DNA of 64,000 nt from Lytechinus variegatus (Eukaryota; Echinodermata; Echinoidea; Temnopleuroida; Toxopneustidae): assembly GCF_018143015.1 (NCBI RefSeq), contig NC_054752.1, positions 4,637,216-4,701,215 of the forward strand, given 5' to 3'. Each line of letters begins with the position of its first letter. Positions within the stretch are counted from its first letter, which is position 1. Made by a program: the position numbers and the translations under genes. Positions 23,700 through 57,270 of the stretch are shown here, one piece after another. The notes beneath the pieces are model-generated. The model was not told the DNA's origin. It made no database searches and was given only the letters and a program-made list of their open reading frames with translations.

Positions 23700-24478
23700 A
23701 AGTCTAGTTGCAAAAGGGGTTAGGTCCACTTAGGACCATTCCCAGAAAAAAAAATTATTCTCACTTAATGCAATATTCTTATGAGAAAATAAATTGTCAT
23801 GATGTACTACCCTATGATGTGAACATAAAATTGGGCATAAAAGAAGTATTCCTGTCTTCAATATTTTTCTATATATCTTATAAAGAAAATAACATTGTGG
23901 ACCTAACCCCTTCTGCAAGCAAACTGAAATGAATCCAATCTCTTTTGACTAAAAATGTGATTTTTCTTTGCCACTTCCACTCACGTTTTCATTTGAATTT
24001 CAAATTTTCTTTGGTGTCACCAGAGTGACTATGAACAATGGACCTAACCTCTTTTGACAAATGAGTTCTTCAGAAGCGTTTAGTTGTAAAAGGGGTTAGG
24101 TCCACTCCAAGAAAATATTTTTTTTAATTCTCCAATATTGCAATATTCTTGTGCGAAACTGAATTTTCATGATACCCTACCATGAGAGCATTAAATTGGG
24201 TATAAAAGAAATCTACAGTCTATCTCCATATTTTTGAAGATATTCATTTCCAAAAATTCTGTGTGGACCTAACCCCTTTTGCCACTAAACTGAAATGGGC
24301 CTAACCCCTTTGAAAAAAGGGTGATTTTTCTTTGCCATTTTACTTCACTTTTTAAGAGGAATTTCAACTTTTCTTTGGTATCAACTTATAGAGCTACTAA
24401 AAATCTATACATTGAGACATAAAAACCAAAATTGATGAAAAATGCACCTAACCCCTTTGCAAGTGAGCTCTTCATATT
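23700..24478. repeat. Inverted and tandem repeats, AAAAGGGGTTAGGTCCAC family
   Basis: At least four copies of AAAAGGGGTTAGGTCC or its complement GGACCTAACCCCTTTT flank AT-rich spacers that resemble each other (about 23703-23920 and 24085-24300). Non-coding. Confidence 0.7.
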
Positions 24479-24483
24479 TTGTT

Positions 24484-24730
24484 TCATTGTTCGAAATAGA
24501 CATCAGAAATGAAATAGTCCAAAAATTTATTTTGCCCAATTGATCGGGGGCCTGGCAGCCGCTGTGCAGCACCAGATTGACAATGCTCTTTCCCTTTCAT
24601 TGTTGAACGCCTAACAGGGTAGCAGCAACTCCCATTTTCTAGCATTTTTGGTCTGAAGTGGCCAGGGTTTGAACTCCTGACCTCCCGGTTGTGAGAGGGA
24701 CGCTCTACCAACTAACCCAAGACACCTGTC
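24484..24730 (-). repeat. tRNA-derived SINE (family 1), antisense
   Basis: The minus strand reads TTGGTAGAGCGTCCCTCTCA, a B-box-like GGAGTTCAAACCC, then GACCAAAAATGCTAG and the family body and tail. A diverged copy of the 37752 element. Confidence 0.75.
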
Positions 24731-25763
24731 TTCTCTCTCCCTCTCTCTTCTTTCTCTCTCTCCACACCTCTCTTTTGTCAAGATATAAAAGAAAAAATAA
24801 ATTTTGAGGTGCTCTTTTCTTAAAAACAGAATTTTATTCCAGATAGTAACAGCTGGAATTTAGAAATAATACTACATGAAGCTCATGCATATCTTTGAAC
24901 ATGTATCATTATTTTCCAACATACGTAGAACTCCAAATTCAACTCCTTTGGATGAAGATTAATGCATGATTTGACCATGGTGAGAATGGTGTGACCAGAA
25001 TTTTCAACAATTGAATATATATAAAGATCTGGCAAAAAAGATAAACTTGAGGGGCTTTTCGATCCCTCCCTTTGTCAGATCGCGACTACCTGGAAATAAA
25101 CTCCCCCCTTGTTAGTCATGTTCCGACTCGTTTCGCCACTGCTGAGTTTCCAGCGAAAATTAATGATGAAATTATGGGGTGGGGAGCAATGAAAGTATAA
25201 CAATGAAAGTATAAAATGCATCTCATGAAGGAATCTTAAGTAATATATAATTTACCCATCACAATTCAGACATAAATGTACCCCCCTTTCTCTCTCTGTA
25301 TTATGTATATTTCAATATGGCTTTGGAGCCCAGCCTTTGAAAGGTCAATGGCCTCTGCTGGCTCCCCCATATTCTTGGTATTGATATTCATATGTTTTCT
25401 TTATGTTAATATTTGATTGTATTTGAATGTTTTTTTACCAGAAATGGAAATAAAATAAATGAAATGAATGAATGATTATTGCAGAATTTATTACTAATCA
25501 ATAAATAATATGTGTAAGAATTCCCCTTCCCTGGATTCATCATAAATAGATATAAATACCCATGCTATGATTGAAAAAACACAATTTTCTGCAGTAAACT
25601 TTTTAGAGGAATTTCCTTTTAAAGATGCAAATATTTGTACATTTTCCACATACTACATGTAGAACCTCCAATGCAATGGTAGGCTTTCAGTTGTTTTACA
25701 CAAACAAAAACCATTAACAATACAACCTCAAATCAATTTAGCTCATACATGTAAGTACAATGG
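24731..25763. other. Intergenic, no feature recognised
   Basis: AT-rich, with a TCTC-rich stretch at the start and a short TATAAAATG duplication near 25195. No gene seen. Confidence 0.5.
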
Positions 25764-25885
25764 ATCGTTTCATCAAGACTTGTTGTCAGACCTGACAACT
25801 ATCCTTCATTTTGATTGGCCGAGAAGCACTATTACTATGGCAACTACCGGATTAAACGTCCCTTGGTGAAATGCCCCCTCAGGTT
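25764..25885. mobile_element. MITE, CGTTTCATCAAGACTTG family
   Basis: It reads CGTTTCATCAAGACTTGTTG, a GTCAGACCTGAC palindrome, TTTTGATTGGCCGAGAAGC and GGTGAAATGCCCC. Relatives at 56388-56540 and 37370-37500. Confidence 0.65.
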
Positions 25886-26984
25886 TGTTGGGTTTGGGAA
25901 GTTTCAAAAAAGTCTTTTTCAATGGAAAGTAAAAAACTACCTGTACTATACGACTGAAATCAAAGTACATCACATGTCAAGATGCGGTTGTCATCGATTG
26001 CCTGCATTTTGTTATTTATAAAAAGTTTTGTGAAGCTTGGCCCAGGTCACATATGATAAATGAAGAAAAAAGTTTGAAGGAAGGAAAAAGAGGACAATAA
26101 AGAAACGGGTAGACTGATAAAATTCAATGTAAGATATATGGGAAAGAACTATAACATGCACATATACTCAAAACTGATTTATTTCTTATTATCAAATATT
26201 TCATCATAATTCTACACTCTTACATGCCATCCCAGGATATAAATAATAATTCTTCTATTTTACAACCTCCAATCACAAAGGGCAAGACCACCACAAGAAA
26301 ACATGGATAAAAAAAGTGAATTCAGGCAAATAATTGTGAAGTTATAACTTTCACAATTCACATCCGACTTTTAACAAAAATTTTCAGCGTTATTCTTTTT
26401 TATTCATATCCACAGCAAAATGCTGTCCTGCCGAGTTCCTACGGGAGTTACCACAAACAGAAACAGAAACTTTTTATTGGGGTAGACTTGCCCTTTCAAT
26501 TTTTGTTATAATTTCCATTATTTTCGAAATCCTCCTGTCCTTACATGATAATATGGAATGATCATGGGTTATTACATGAAAAATACATTAGTATCCAAGG
26601 ATTGGCATAGGTGAATATATCAATTATACTATTAACCCTTAAACCGATGTAGGGGTTGGATTGATCCCCCCAAATCTTCCATGACCATTCCATCACATGA
26701 AATTCTGACTGCACAGCTCACCAACTTTCCTTTCAATTAAACTTTAATATTGTAACTTATAAAAGCATAAATGCATTAAGAAATACCTGTTATAAGTGCC
26801 TAATCAGATAGGGTAATAGTTGTATGCTCTGATATGAAATACTATTCAAATGAAACAAAGTGTTTCTAGACAGTTGAACCTTATAAAGTGGTCATTGCTA
26901 TAGCCAAGTTTACTGTGTAACCCTAGGCTAGAGCCACTACAGATAATGTAGCTTAGGCTTCATAAATCAATGTCAAGTAATTAT

Positions 26985-27225
26985 GGTTCAAAGGATAAGG
27001 TAGTGGGCTTTGAACCATTAGGTCTAGGGTCCAAATCCCACAACAGCATCGACCTCCTTTGGCAAGGCATTATCTACATTTGCCACTCTCCACCCAGGTG
27101 AAGCGGCTGGGTACCCAGCAGGAAGGGATTTCTTGAATGCTTGAGTGCTCTATCAGGCTAGGGTAGCCATGCTGAAGCCAAGGAAATAATTTTGTAGTGG
27201 CAGGAGTGTCCTATCTGACCAACTA
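26985..27225 (+). repeat. tRNA-derived SINE-like repeat downstream of GARS
   Basis: B-box-like GGGTCCAAATCCC followed by a body with CACCCAGGTGAAGCGGCTGG and GTACCCAGCAGGAAGGGAT. It sits within the likely GARS 3' UTR, in the opposite direction. Confidence 0.55.
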
Positions 27226-27280
27226 TCAATATTACAGGATCAACACAGAAAATTATAATTCTAGTTGAATGGGACGATCA

Positions 27281-48230
<20,950 letters not shown>

Positions 48231-50107
48231 CACCGGTCTGCCACATGGACATCATCAATGGGGATATTTAAATTGACCTTTGACCGTGAGAATATTTAGA
48301 GTGAATTCGCAGACGGTGCAATGTCAAAAGTAAAAAATAATTCTTAGAAAAAAGCTTATAAACAATTACAACATCAAACATGACATTTTATTTTAATTTG
48401 TAAATCATTTTACGTACGAAAAAATATAAGAACACTGTATTTTGCTCCAGACGATTGGGGAGATCGCTTGAAAGTACTACTTGGGTCTGAACTTATAAAC
48501 TATCAAACGCAAGAGTGATGACACTTCGTATTATATATCCATGTATTATATATTGTATGTCATCGAGGAGCTTCCTTGATGTCATGATGAGAACAGCGAG
48601 CTAGCTCTATAGCGCTAGGCAAAAAGCTTACATATTGGATGGTGGTAAAATATCAGAGAACTTGTTAAATAAATCCACAGAAATGCCATAGAAATGACGG
48701 TCATTCATGTCTAACATCGAACTTGCGAGACTGAGGACGAATTCTGAAATGAATTAGTGGACAAACCATGCTCCCCTTCTGTTGTATCATTCCTGAAAAA
48801 TCTTGCAAAACCCTATTCCTCTCTCAATTAAAATATCGTTTAGTCAAAATGTTTTCATATCAATAACAGGGCCTAGAATAGAAATAATTGTCTCTTCTCA
48901 TATAGTAGTTATTCCTATTATTCTAGCTTCCCATGTTTTATCTTGTTTCCTTTTTGTCTTTCATCACTTTCAAGTCTCAACCACTCTTCTGATCTCCGCC
49001 ATCTTATTTCCTTCCTCTCCCACCATTTCCTTGATCTCTCAATGGATCCTACTAGTAAGATCCATGATCTCTCTCCTTTTCTATGGTGGGTTACCGGCAC
49101 CCAGTGACCCCTACTCCCTTTAGATCAGCAAGCCCCCCTTTCAGTACAATCTCTTTCTACACCCACCCCCTCTTTCTCTACTTACCCTGCAGCACTATCA
49201 GAGCTACCAAGTCTCACGCATTATGCGTGAGACTCATCAAGCATTTTGGACTCTTGTTCATCCCCTCAAATCTCTGTCTCACGCAACTATCACAGCCTAT
49301 CCCCATATACATTGTACGCAATGTCTGTGATCTCACTCAGATTCACAGAAAATCTCACGCATAGCTGGTCTTTGAACTTGGCATCTCTGCACTATATATA
49401 CGCATCCTACCAGTCCTTCACTATGCACCTAGCTCCCTTTCTACTTAAATATCTCTCTGTCTCATTCTCTACCCAATCCCTGTGTATGTTACCTTCTTCC
49501 CACAATCCACCTCCTTTCTTCCCCCCCCCTCTAAAGTCTAATTACCCAACCCCTTTCTCCCTTCATATTCAATCTCTCTCATCACGTTTTTTGGTCCTGC
49601 TTACCACAATTTAGATCGATAATCCTTCATTTCTCTATTACAGCTGGTCTCATTATTGTCAATGTACTAATAATTGGATATATATGGCGCTTTTTCCAGA
49701 GGATACAAAGTGCTGTTGATGGCATTAGACAAGTTAGGGTTTACGGTTATATAAGTGTGTTTTGAGATGTTTTTTGAAGAGGTCAAGAGAAGATAGGATT
49801 CGGAGACTGAGATGGAGGGAGTAAATGAAGTAAAAAAAAAAGTACAAGTCATGAAGTCATATGTCTTTGGACCACAGATCTGTTTGATTGAGCCGAAATT
49901 GGACATACTGATAGTGCTAGTCACATTTACCCTACAGCGACTGTATGGCAAATCGAAAACAGCCGTTTTACTAATTTTAATTCAAACCAACTATATGTAG
50001 CTGGTACAAAAATGTTAAAATGGCCGTTTTTTTTACTCGCTGTATGGCCACTGTAATGCAAATGTGACTGAGGTATAAGCACCATACCCAATGGATGCGG
50101 GGGGGCA
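48231..50107. other. Upstream region of GARS, no gene recognised
   Basis: 48231-48620 is the likely GARS promoter region; no TATA box or named site is evident. 48900-49620 is pyrimidine-rich with many TCTCACGCA words, including a perfect hairpin at 49213-49237 (AGTCTCACGCAT, T, ATGCGTGAGACT). Confidence 0.45.
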
Positions 50108-50865
50108 TTAACCCTAAAAAGACTGGGGGGCTGATTCAGCCCCCCCTCGACATTTTTCGCGATAAATCCGCTCCGCGAAATTTTTTGACCGCGTCGCTCG
50201 CTGCCTTTTTACTTTCAAGTCTCGCGCAACTTTTGAGACCAAAATTGTGACCCCCGGGTACGTGGTTACAAAATTACGCAACATTTTGTAAGTGTATGCA
50301 GACCCAAAATTACTCAAAAAACGTGAATTTGTGTACAAATCCAATGCAAATAGTGTTCTTAGCCAAAATTCATAAATGTATCATTATTTTTCCTTTTACT
50401 GCTTAAAATCAATTAACTTTATCTTGTTTATGGTCAAAATAAAGTCCCCAACAATTTCCATTGAAAAAACAATAAAAAACAAAAAGTCGAAAAACAAAGA
50501 AATACATAAGAAATTTAGAAAACAATAGAATACATAAGAAAATAAATTTGATTTTGAATTTTTTTTTAAATCAATTTGATCAGATGCCTATCTAGAGTAT
50601 GTGAAACAAAAATTAGCATTTCAGGGGCATTATTTTATTAATTAAAGCAAACTTATGATTTTACGCATAAATTAACATAATTAATGAGATATGAGATTTT
50701 TTGCCGAATTTGATGTTATAGTTTTGTAGATAATGCCATGGGTAACGTGTGTGCCAATTTTCGTCGCGATCGTGCGATCAACAGCCGAGATCATAAGGGG
50801 GGGCTGAATCAGCCCCCCCCCCAGTCTTTTTAGGCGTCGAAATAGCCCAGTCTATTTAGGGTTAA
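50108..50865. mobile_element. TTAA-bounded element, second copy
   Basis: Begins TTAACCCTAAAAAGACTGGG and ends CCCAGTCTATTTAGGGTTAA. Just inside both ends lies GGCTGAATCAGCC or its inverse. AT-rich middle, non-coding. Confidence 0.8.
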
Positions 50866-51796
50866 GTATGCAAACATTGGTTTGCCCCACCCCTCCTATA
50901 GTAAATAAAGGTGATGTACTGGCTTAAACAGTAGATTATATCATGTTACGCACAGCTAATCTTACCAAAATTTGAAAACTCTCTTGTGAAAAAAATAAAA
51001 TAAAATGAAATCTGTGATCATCACCATAAACTTGATTTTAATATCTCTCTCTGTGTACCACAAGTACAAAATGCTCTGGAGATGTATATACATATTGTAC
51101 ACTTTATCACAGTTTACATACAGATGTGCACACTTTTTTTTTCAATTCCATAATCACTTTTTTTTCTAATAAAACCTTTTTCTTCAGTATGTGCATAATT
51201 TATTTACATACAACAGTATCATAAAATCCTTAACTCAAGTCAACAATAAGAAAACGTTGCGAATTTTTAATCTCAACTGATGATGTTCAACTTGCTTTAC
51301 ATAATTTAACTAATTGGGAATCGACACTTTCAAAAACATGAAGATCATAATTCCTTATACTGTCAGCATGAAAAAAAATGGTTGAATAGTTGGTGTTAAA
51401 ATATAGACATGAACTGGAATTTGAAGGGGGGGGGGGGTGGTTAAAGAAATCTTATTTTGCCTCTTGAACTCCATTTCAACAAACACTTTATTACTGGTAG
51501 TTTCAGGTGTTTTAAGTTACTGAAAAGGAATCAATTCGATTGGTCAAGAGCAAAATTGCTAGATTCTCTTGTGTTTGGAATTGAGAAAAGGTTCTATGAA
51601 ACAGGGCCTGTTTGTGATACCTTTTCTCCTCTAAAAAGAAAAAGTAAAAAAAATAGAAATCCATGAGTTTGCAGCATTTTATATTTTGATAAGGTCGCTT
51701 TTCCCTTAAACATTTAATGTATTACAATAGCCTAGATGACATCATCTGTACCGTCAATTTATTACAGATTATTCTTAAGTTAAGCCTTTTTTACAT
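50866..51796. other. Intergenic, no feature recognised
   Basis: AT-rich with a G-run near 51427. The short open frame at 51457-51666 has no recognisable motif. Confidence 0.5.
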
Positions 51797-52397
51797 CTTG
51801 AAGGACAAGTCCACCCCAACAAAAACTTGATTTGAATAAAAAGAGAAAAATTCAACAAGCATAACACTGAAAATTTCATCAAAATCGGATGTAAAATAAG
51901 AAAGTTATGGCATTTTAAAGTTTCGCTTATTTTCAACAAAATAGTTATATGAACGAGCCAGTTACATCCGAATGAGAGAGTTGATGACATCACTCACTCA
52001 CTATTTCTTTTGTATTTTATTATATGAAATATTTTTATTTTCTCATCATTGTCATGTGAAATGAAATTTCATTCCTCCCTGAACACGTGGAATTCCATTA
52101 TTTTAACAGTTTGTGCTTCAGGCAAGGAGGTCCTAATCGTCAAATTCGTAAAAATTGAAATATTGTATAATTCAAACAGTAAAAAACAAAAGAAATAGTG
52201 AGTGACATCATCGACTCTCTCATTTGGATGTAACTGGCTCGTTCATATAACTATTTTGTTGAACATAAACGAAACTTTGAAATGTCATAACTTTCTTATT
52301 TTACATCCGATTTTGATGAAATTTTCAGCATTGTGCTTGTCTTATTTTTCTCTATTGATTCAAATCATCATTTTTCTGAACTGGACTTGACCTTTTA
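51797..52397. mobile_element. Foldback element, third full copy
   Basis: Very similar to 28661-29271 throughout (GAAGGACAAGTCCACCCCAA ... GAACTGGACTTGACC). The closeness of the two copies points to fairly recent activity. Confidence 0.85.
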
Positions 52398-52399
52398 GT

Positions 52400-53160
52400 A
52401 CAGGGAATATCCACTCCAACAAGAACATGATTTGAATAGAAAGAGAAAAATCAAACTCCCTGAAATTTCATCAAAATCTGGTATAAGTTAAAATTTTGCT
52501 TTTATTTCGCAAAACATTTATATACACATCATGGTCAATGTATAAAAGAGGAAAACAATTAAGTCACCCATTTACTCTCTTTTGTTTTTTACATGAAATA
52601 TAAATTCTCCTCACAATGTGAAACAGGATTTGATTCCTTGAATAAGTGGGTCCCTAATGTGATTCATGCAGATATTCACTTTATCTATCTGAAAAAAGGA
52701 CATACTCTATTTTACATAGAGTATATTTCAACCGGTGTGTTGGCTCAGTTGGTAGAGCATCCGTCTCACAACTGGGAGGTCGGGGGTTCAAACCCCGGCC
52801 GCGTCAGACCAAAAGACGTTAAAAAATGGGAGTTGCTGCTACCCTGTTTGGCATTCAACAACTATAAAAGGGATAGAGCCTCGTCGATCTGACGCTGCAC
52901 GGTGGCTGCCGGGCCCACGATCAATTGGGCAAAGCAAATTTTCAGAGTATTTCATTTCATGTCTATTTCAAACAATAAATTATGGATTTTCATTTCATTT
53001 TGTCATTTTCATTTTTTTCATATAATAGAAACATTGACTGACATGATTGACTCTCTCATTTGCAAATCCCTTGATGAAATTTTCGATGTTTGGCTTGTTG
53101 GATTTTCCTCATTTATTCATATAAACATTTTGTTGGGGTGGACTTGTCTTTTAAATTGGA
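52400..53160. mobile_element. Diverged foldback element split by a SINE
   Basis: The left arm begins near 52404 (ATATCCACTCCAACAAGAAC) and the right arm ends near 53155 (TTGGGGTGGACTTGTCTTTT). The family 1 SINE at 52727-53000 lies between them. Confidence 0.7.
52727..53000 (+). repeat. tRNA-derived SINE (family 1), second good copy
   Basis: Starts ACCGGTGTGTTGGCTCAGTT with B box GGGGGTTCAAACCCC and shares body and tail with 37752-38020. Confidence 0.85.
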
Positions 53161-53602
53161 AGAGGTGAATGTAGAATCTCACAATGAATCTCAATATGAG
53201 AACATTCCGTTATCCTTTCTCGTGTGTGCCAGTTTATGATACACTGTGGTTAACTGAAAGTATAAACATCCTATAGACATACCTGGTACATGTCCATGAC
53301 ACATACATTTATAGCAAATGTACAAACCATGCAAAAATAACAATGTCTTCTTTACTAAGGGTAGCCACTTCAGTTCTTAAGAACTGTTCTCCCAGTGAAC
53401 CTTGCATGAAAATTTTACCCTTCTCCATTCAAAAACTCATTTTCCCCAAAAATTATAGTAAACGAAAATTGCCATGACTTTAATGCACCCTTTGTATTGG
53501 TGATTATTTAGAACTCTCTGACGAAACTGGGAGGAAACTGAGAGGAATTCTGTCCTTTGTGAGTGAAGTTATACTTCAGCCAGTCGTCAAATAAACATGT
53601 CC

Positions 53603-53752
53603 TGGGGCCTGTTGCAGAAAGAGTTGCGTTTAAACGCAAGTCAAAAAATCAAACGCAAGTCCCAAATGCGCGCTGTTGATTGGTTGAAAATCAAGTTGCG
53701 CATGATTTTTAGAGTTGTGATCGATTGCAACTCTTTCTGCAACGGCCCCTGG
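53603..53752. mobile_element. MITE, GGGCCTGTTGCAGAAAGAG family, copy 2
   Basis: Almost identical to 38130-38274, including the AAACGCAAGTCCCAAATGCG core. Confidence 0.85.
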
Positions 53753-53895
53753 GCCCAGTCTCATAAAGCTTGATTTATTAACACATTTTCAATAACAGTT
53801 AAAAGCTACTGAAATCCATCAATCTGATTGGCTGATAGTAAACTTGTTGTAGGTAGTGGGCATTTGTTATGATAACAAGTCTTCATGAAACACCA
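53753..53895. mobile_element. MITE-like element, GGGCCCAGTCTCATAAAGC end
   Basis: GGGCCCAGTCTCATAAAGCT at the left, CAATCTGATTGGCTGATAGT inside and CTTCATGAAACACCACCC at the right; adjoins the previous MITE. Confidence 0.55.
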
Positions 53896-54900
53896 CCCAG
53901 GTAGGATAACATATTGAGCAAGATCCCATATTCCATATTTTATAACTGAATAGAAAATTTCCTGAAGGAAATAAGTATTCAATTCACACAAAATATATCT
54001 GAAAAGTACATTAGTGATTGCATGGCCTTTACAACTTAAAAATCTTCAGCAATCATGTACCTTTAACACACACTGTACATGTACTTGTGTCTGAGGTGAA
54101 CAGCTACAGTAGTTTGGGAAGACTTTCATTCAGTATTGCATGTGATATTTCAGAGAAGATCATGTAACATTAGATACACGTAGCCGTAAGAAGTATAAAA
54201 TAACATGAAGAACTATCACATGAACATTATAAGAAAAACTCACACCATTGAGAAGTTGCAGGCGAAATACTTATATTCCTCACTGGGCTTGTAAAACTTT
54301 ACATGTAAAATGCAAAAGTTTAATATTCTGAGGGCAGCTTGAAAAAAGTTGAATTTTAGAAATATGCTGATGGAAGCTAGTTCATATTTTCTAAAAAATA
54401 GTCACTTTATTCCTGAAGAGCACTCATCTCAACAAAAAGGGTTGCTTAAGATTGGTTAACATTGGTTTGACTTTTAAAAAATCTGAGCTAGAAGGTCACA
54501 CTTGTCACCTGTGTCTGTGATATGTTCCAAAAATGAAGCCCAGAAAAAATTGCGTTCGAAAATGATTATTTAGTGCTTCAAAAATTGAAATATAAAGTGA
54601 CCGGAAACACCATCTTAATTTCATCCTATACACTTATGTGTACTATTTAGGTGTCTATTAAGACGCCTATTTACAAAATCGGGGTTTGCCCTTTAGTTTT
54701 AGCTTTTCATTCTCAATAATGGTTGTTTTCAGGGTTTATTAGTTCTAATACATGCACTTGTACACATGTTTCATCTTGGTTTGAGAATTTTTTAAATCGG
54801 CTGCTCACAAAGTTAAATAATACCTTTAAATGTCATTTGATGTTTTAATAGCCCACTGGCGATAACATATTTACAAGGCTCGCAAGATACATGTATCTCA
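53896..54900. other. Intergenic, no feature recognised
   Basis: AT-rich; no open frame with coding character and no clear repeat. Confidence 0.5.
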
Positions 54901-54904
54901 TATT

Positions 54905-55130
54905 TCTTGCCGTGTTGGCTCAGTCGATAGAGTCATCGCCTCACGACCGGGATGTTGTGATTTAAAGTCCCCGCTGCGTCAGACCAAAAGACGTTATTAA
55001 AAAGGTATAAGTTGTTGCTACCCCGTTTGCCATTCAACGATTTAAGGGATAGGGCGATGTCAATCTGGCACTGCTAAGTGGCTGCCAGCACCATGATCAA
55101 TTATTGAGCAAATCACTATATATTTTTTGA
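54905..55130 (+). repeat. tRNA-derived SINE (family 1), old copy
   Basis: GTGTTGGCTCAGTCGATAGA and GCGTCAGACCAAAAGACGTT are recognisable; the B box and tail have drifted. Confidence 0.7.
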
Positions 55131-55970
55131 TGCAAGAAGCAGACTATCAATATATTGTAAACTTGCAATAACATGCATGACTTTTGATTTTGGATTAAAC
55201 ATTAGCTTGCGATCAATTGCAAGATTCTCGCAACAGCCCACGAAAGGAAACCAAGTCAATTGTTTGTTGTTGCAAACAAGACATGTTAAAAGCCAAATAA
55301 ACTAGTCAACATCTCTTGATTTTGTAATCCGAAAAGGAGGTAGAATATCACAAAGTACTGAATTAGACACATCATAAAACATTCCTGAATAGAGTATGAT
55401 CAAGGGAAATAAATGAGCATTATCAAACTTATAGAACGCCCCTACAGACAATAAATAATACAATTTGATTCTCCCATCTAACAACTTTCTTACATAATGC
55501 GAACATGATACATGTACAAAAAGAAAAATTGTCATCTGGGACAATCAGTAAAAGGGAAGACATACGTTCTATACCTTTATAGGAAATTTCACTAGCTCAA
55601 AAAATACCTGTATAAAAAGCTACACGGTAAGAAAAGGATGAAAAAAGAAAAAATGATGAAAAAGAAGGAATACATATTTGCCTCTTCACTGCAAATCCAC
55701 ATGATTGCAGGTCAGTAAATATACAAATCAAAAGTGAATTCTACATGTATCTATAGGTATAATTAACAATGTTGCTTCGAGGGAGATGATTGAGATTTAG
55801 GGGGTGTGTCACAATGGAGCAAAAGTTAATTTCTTGATTGAGGGGAAAAGGACTTCGACAAGTTATGCCAGACAAGGAAAATTACGATGACTTTACCATA
55901 AGGCAGAGGGCGGAATATCCAGAGGCATATATAGTGTCTGTTGGTTGCGGATCTCATGACACCCTGGTAA
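55131..55970. other. Intergenic, no gene recognised
   Basis: 55140-55245 keeps the inverted end of the TTGCAATC-type MITE (GCTTGCGATCAATTGCAAGA). The remainder is AT-rich without recognisable signals. Confidence 0.45.
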
Positions 55971-55977
55971 TTGACAT

Positions 55978-56595
55978 CAAGGCCCTGTCTTACCAAGAGT
56001 TACGATTGATCCAATCAATCTTATCTATATGGAAATCCATTAATGTCATTATTTTTAGGACAGCAGGAAATTTGCACAATGTCCTTAACAAAGAGAACCA
56101 CAATGAATTTCGAAGAAGATGATGAGTATAGGAATACACATCATATCGAGATATATTTTGAACAAACATGCATTGCTGGCTTTCCATAGTTACAGTGGTT
56201 GATCTGGGCCCCGTCTTACAAAGAGTTACGATTGATCCGATCAATCTACAGTATATGGAAATCCATCAATGTCATTTTTTTTCTTATGGAAATTTGCTCA
56301 ATGTCCTTTGAAAACAAAGAGAAGCAAAATAGTGAATGTATGAATATGAACATGTATTTTAGATGTTGACGTAGATCTGGGGACCGTTTCATCAACATTT
56401 TTGTCGGACAAGTTGTCAGATCTGACATCTTTCCTTGATTCTGATTGGCTGAGAGGCACTGTTACTATAGTAACTGTCGGATAAAATGGGACTTGTCGGA
56501 TAAAACGTCTGACAAGTCCTTTCATGAAATGCTCCCCTGGCTTTCCATAGTTGCGATTGATCCAATCAATTGCAACTCTTTGTAAGACGGGCCCC
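55978..56595. mobile_element. MITE cluster, GGCCCCGTCTTACAAAGAGTT family with insertion
   Basis: GGCCCTGTCTTACCAAGAGT (55981), GGCCCCGTCTTACAAAGAGT (56203) and the inverse AACTCTTTGTAAGACGGGCC (to about 56593) mark overlapping copies. A CGTTTCATCAACATTTTTG-type MITE (56388-56540) is inserted in the second. Confidence 0.7.
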
Positions 56596-56599
56596 AGAC

Positions 56600-57270
56600 A
56601 AATCGCATCTCCTTGTAAGACAGGGCAGTGGATGTTGTCAGATTCCCCATGAAAACTGACGATAATGCACAGAACTTAAGCAGTGGTGCTGACCAACGCT
56701 GCATGACTGATGAATACAAATTATATTTCAAAAGAAGCAAGTACTACATGTACATGGGAATTACTTTAAATAAATAAGACTGCAATGGAAATTGTAATCA
56801 AGGTTATAGCTTCTATCTGAATACTTCACCTGCAAAATATTCAAAAGGCAATAAGAGACTGGAATTAGTTGCAACATGAACAACTCATTTCGAAAGAAAG
56901 TACAAATAAATCTAAAGAGCGTAAGGTATTTTCATAATCATCCAGTGATCAACATAGTACTTTACATGAACATGTAGATTTAAATACTGTTTTGCGAGAG
57001 GACGTAAGACTTTGCACTTTGCCCTAAGGAAACAAACCACTGATTGCTGTACATGTACTTCAATCCCATCCAGGCTTCTTAAAATTTTCTAAAATTTAGT
57101 TCTCAAATGCCTCACTAGCTCCTGAATGATTATCATAGAATTGGGTGTTTTTATAAAATGTGATACATTCACACACTCTGATTATGAAACAAGAAACATC
57201 TGTCAAATTAACACTGACATACATGTAAGTACAAACAAGTGTAAAGAATATCCACCTTTTTTTTTTTTTT
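56600..57270. other. Downstream of DBF4, probable 3' UTR and flank
   Basis: AT-rich; T17-type run just after the DBF4 stop (57252-57272). No distinct polyadenylation signal could be chosen with confidence. Confidence 0.4.
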
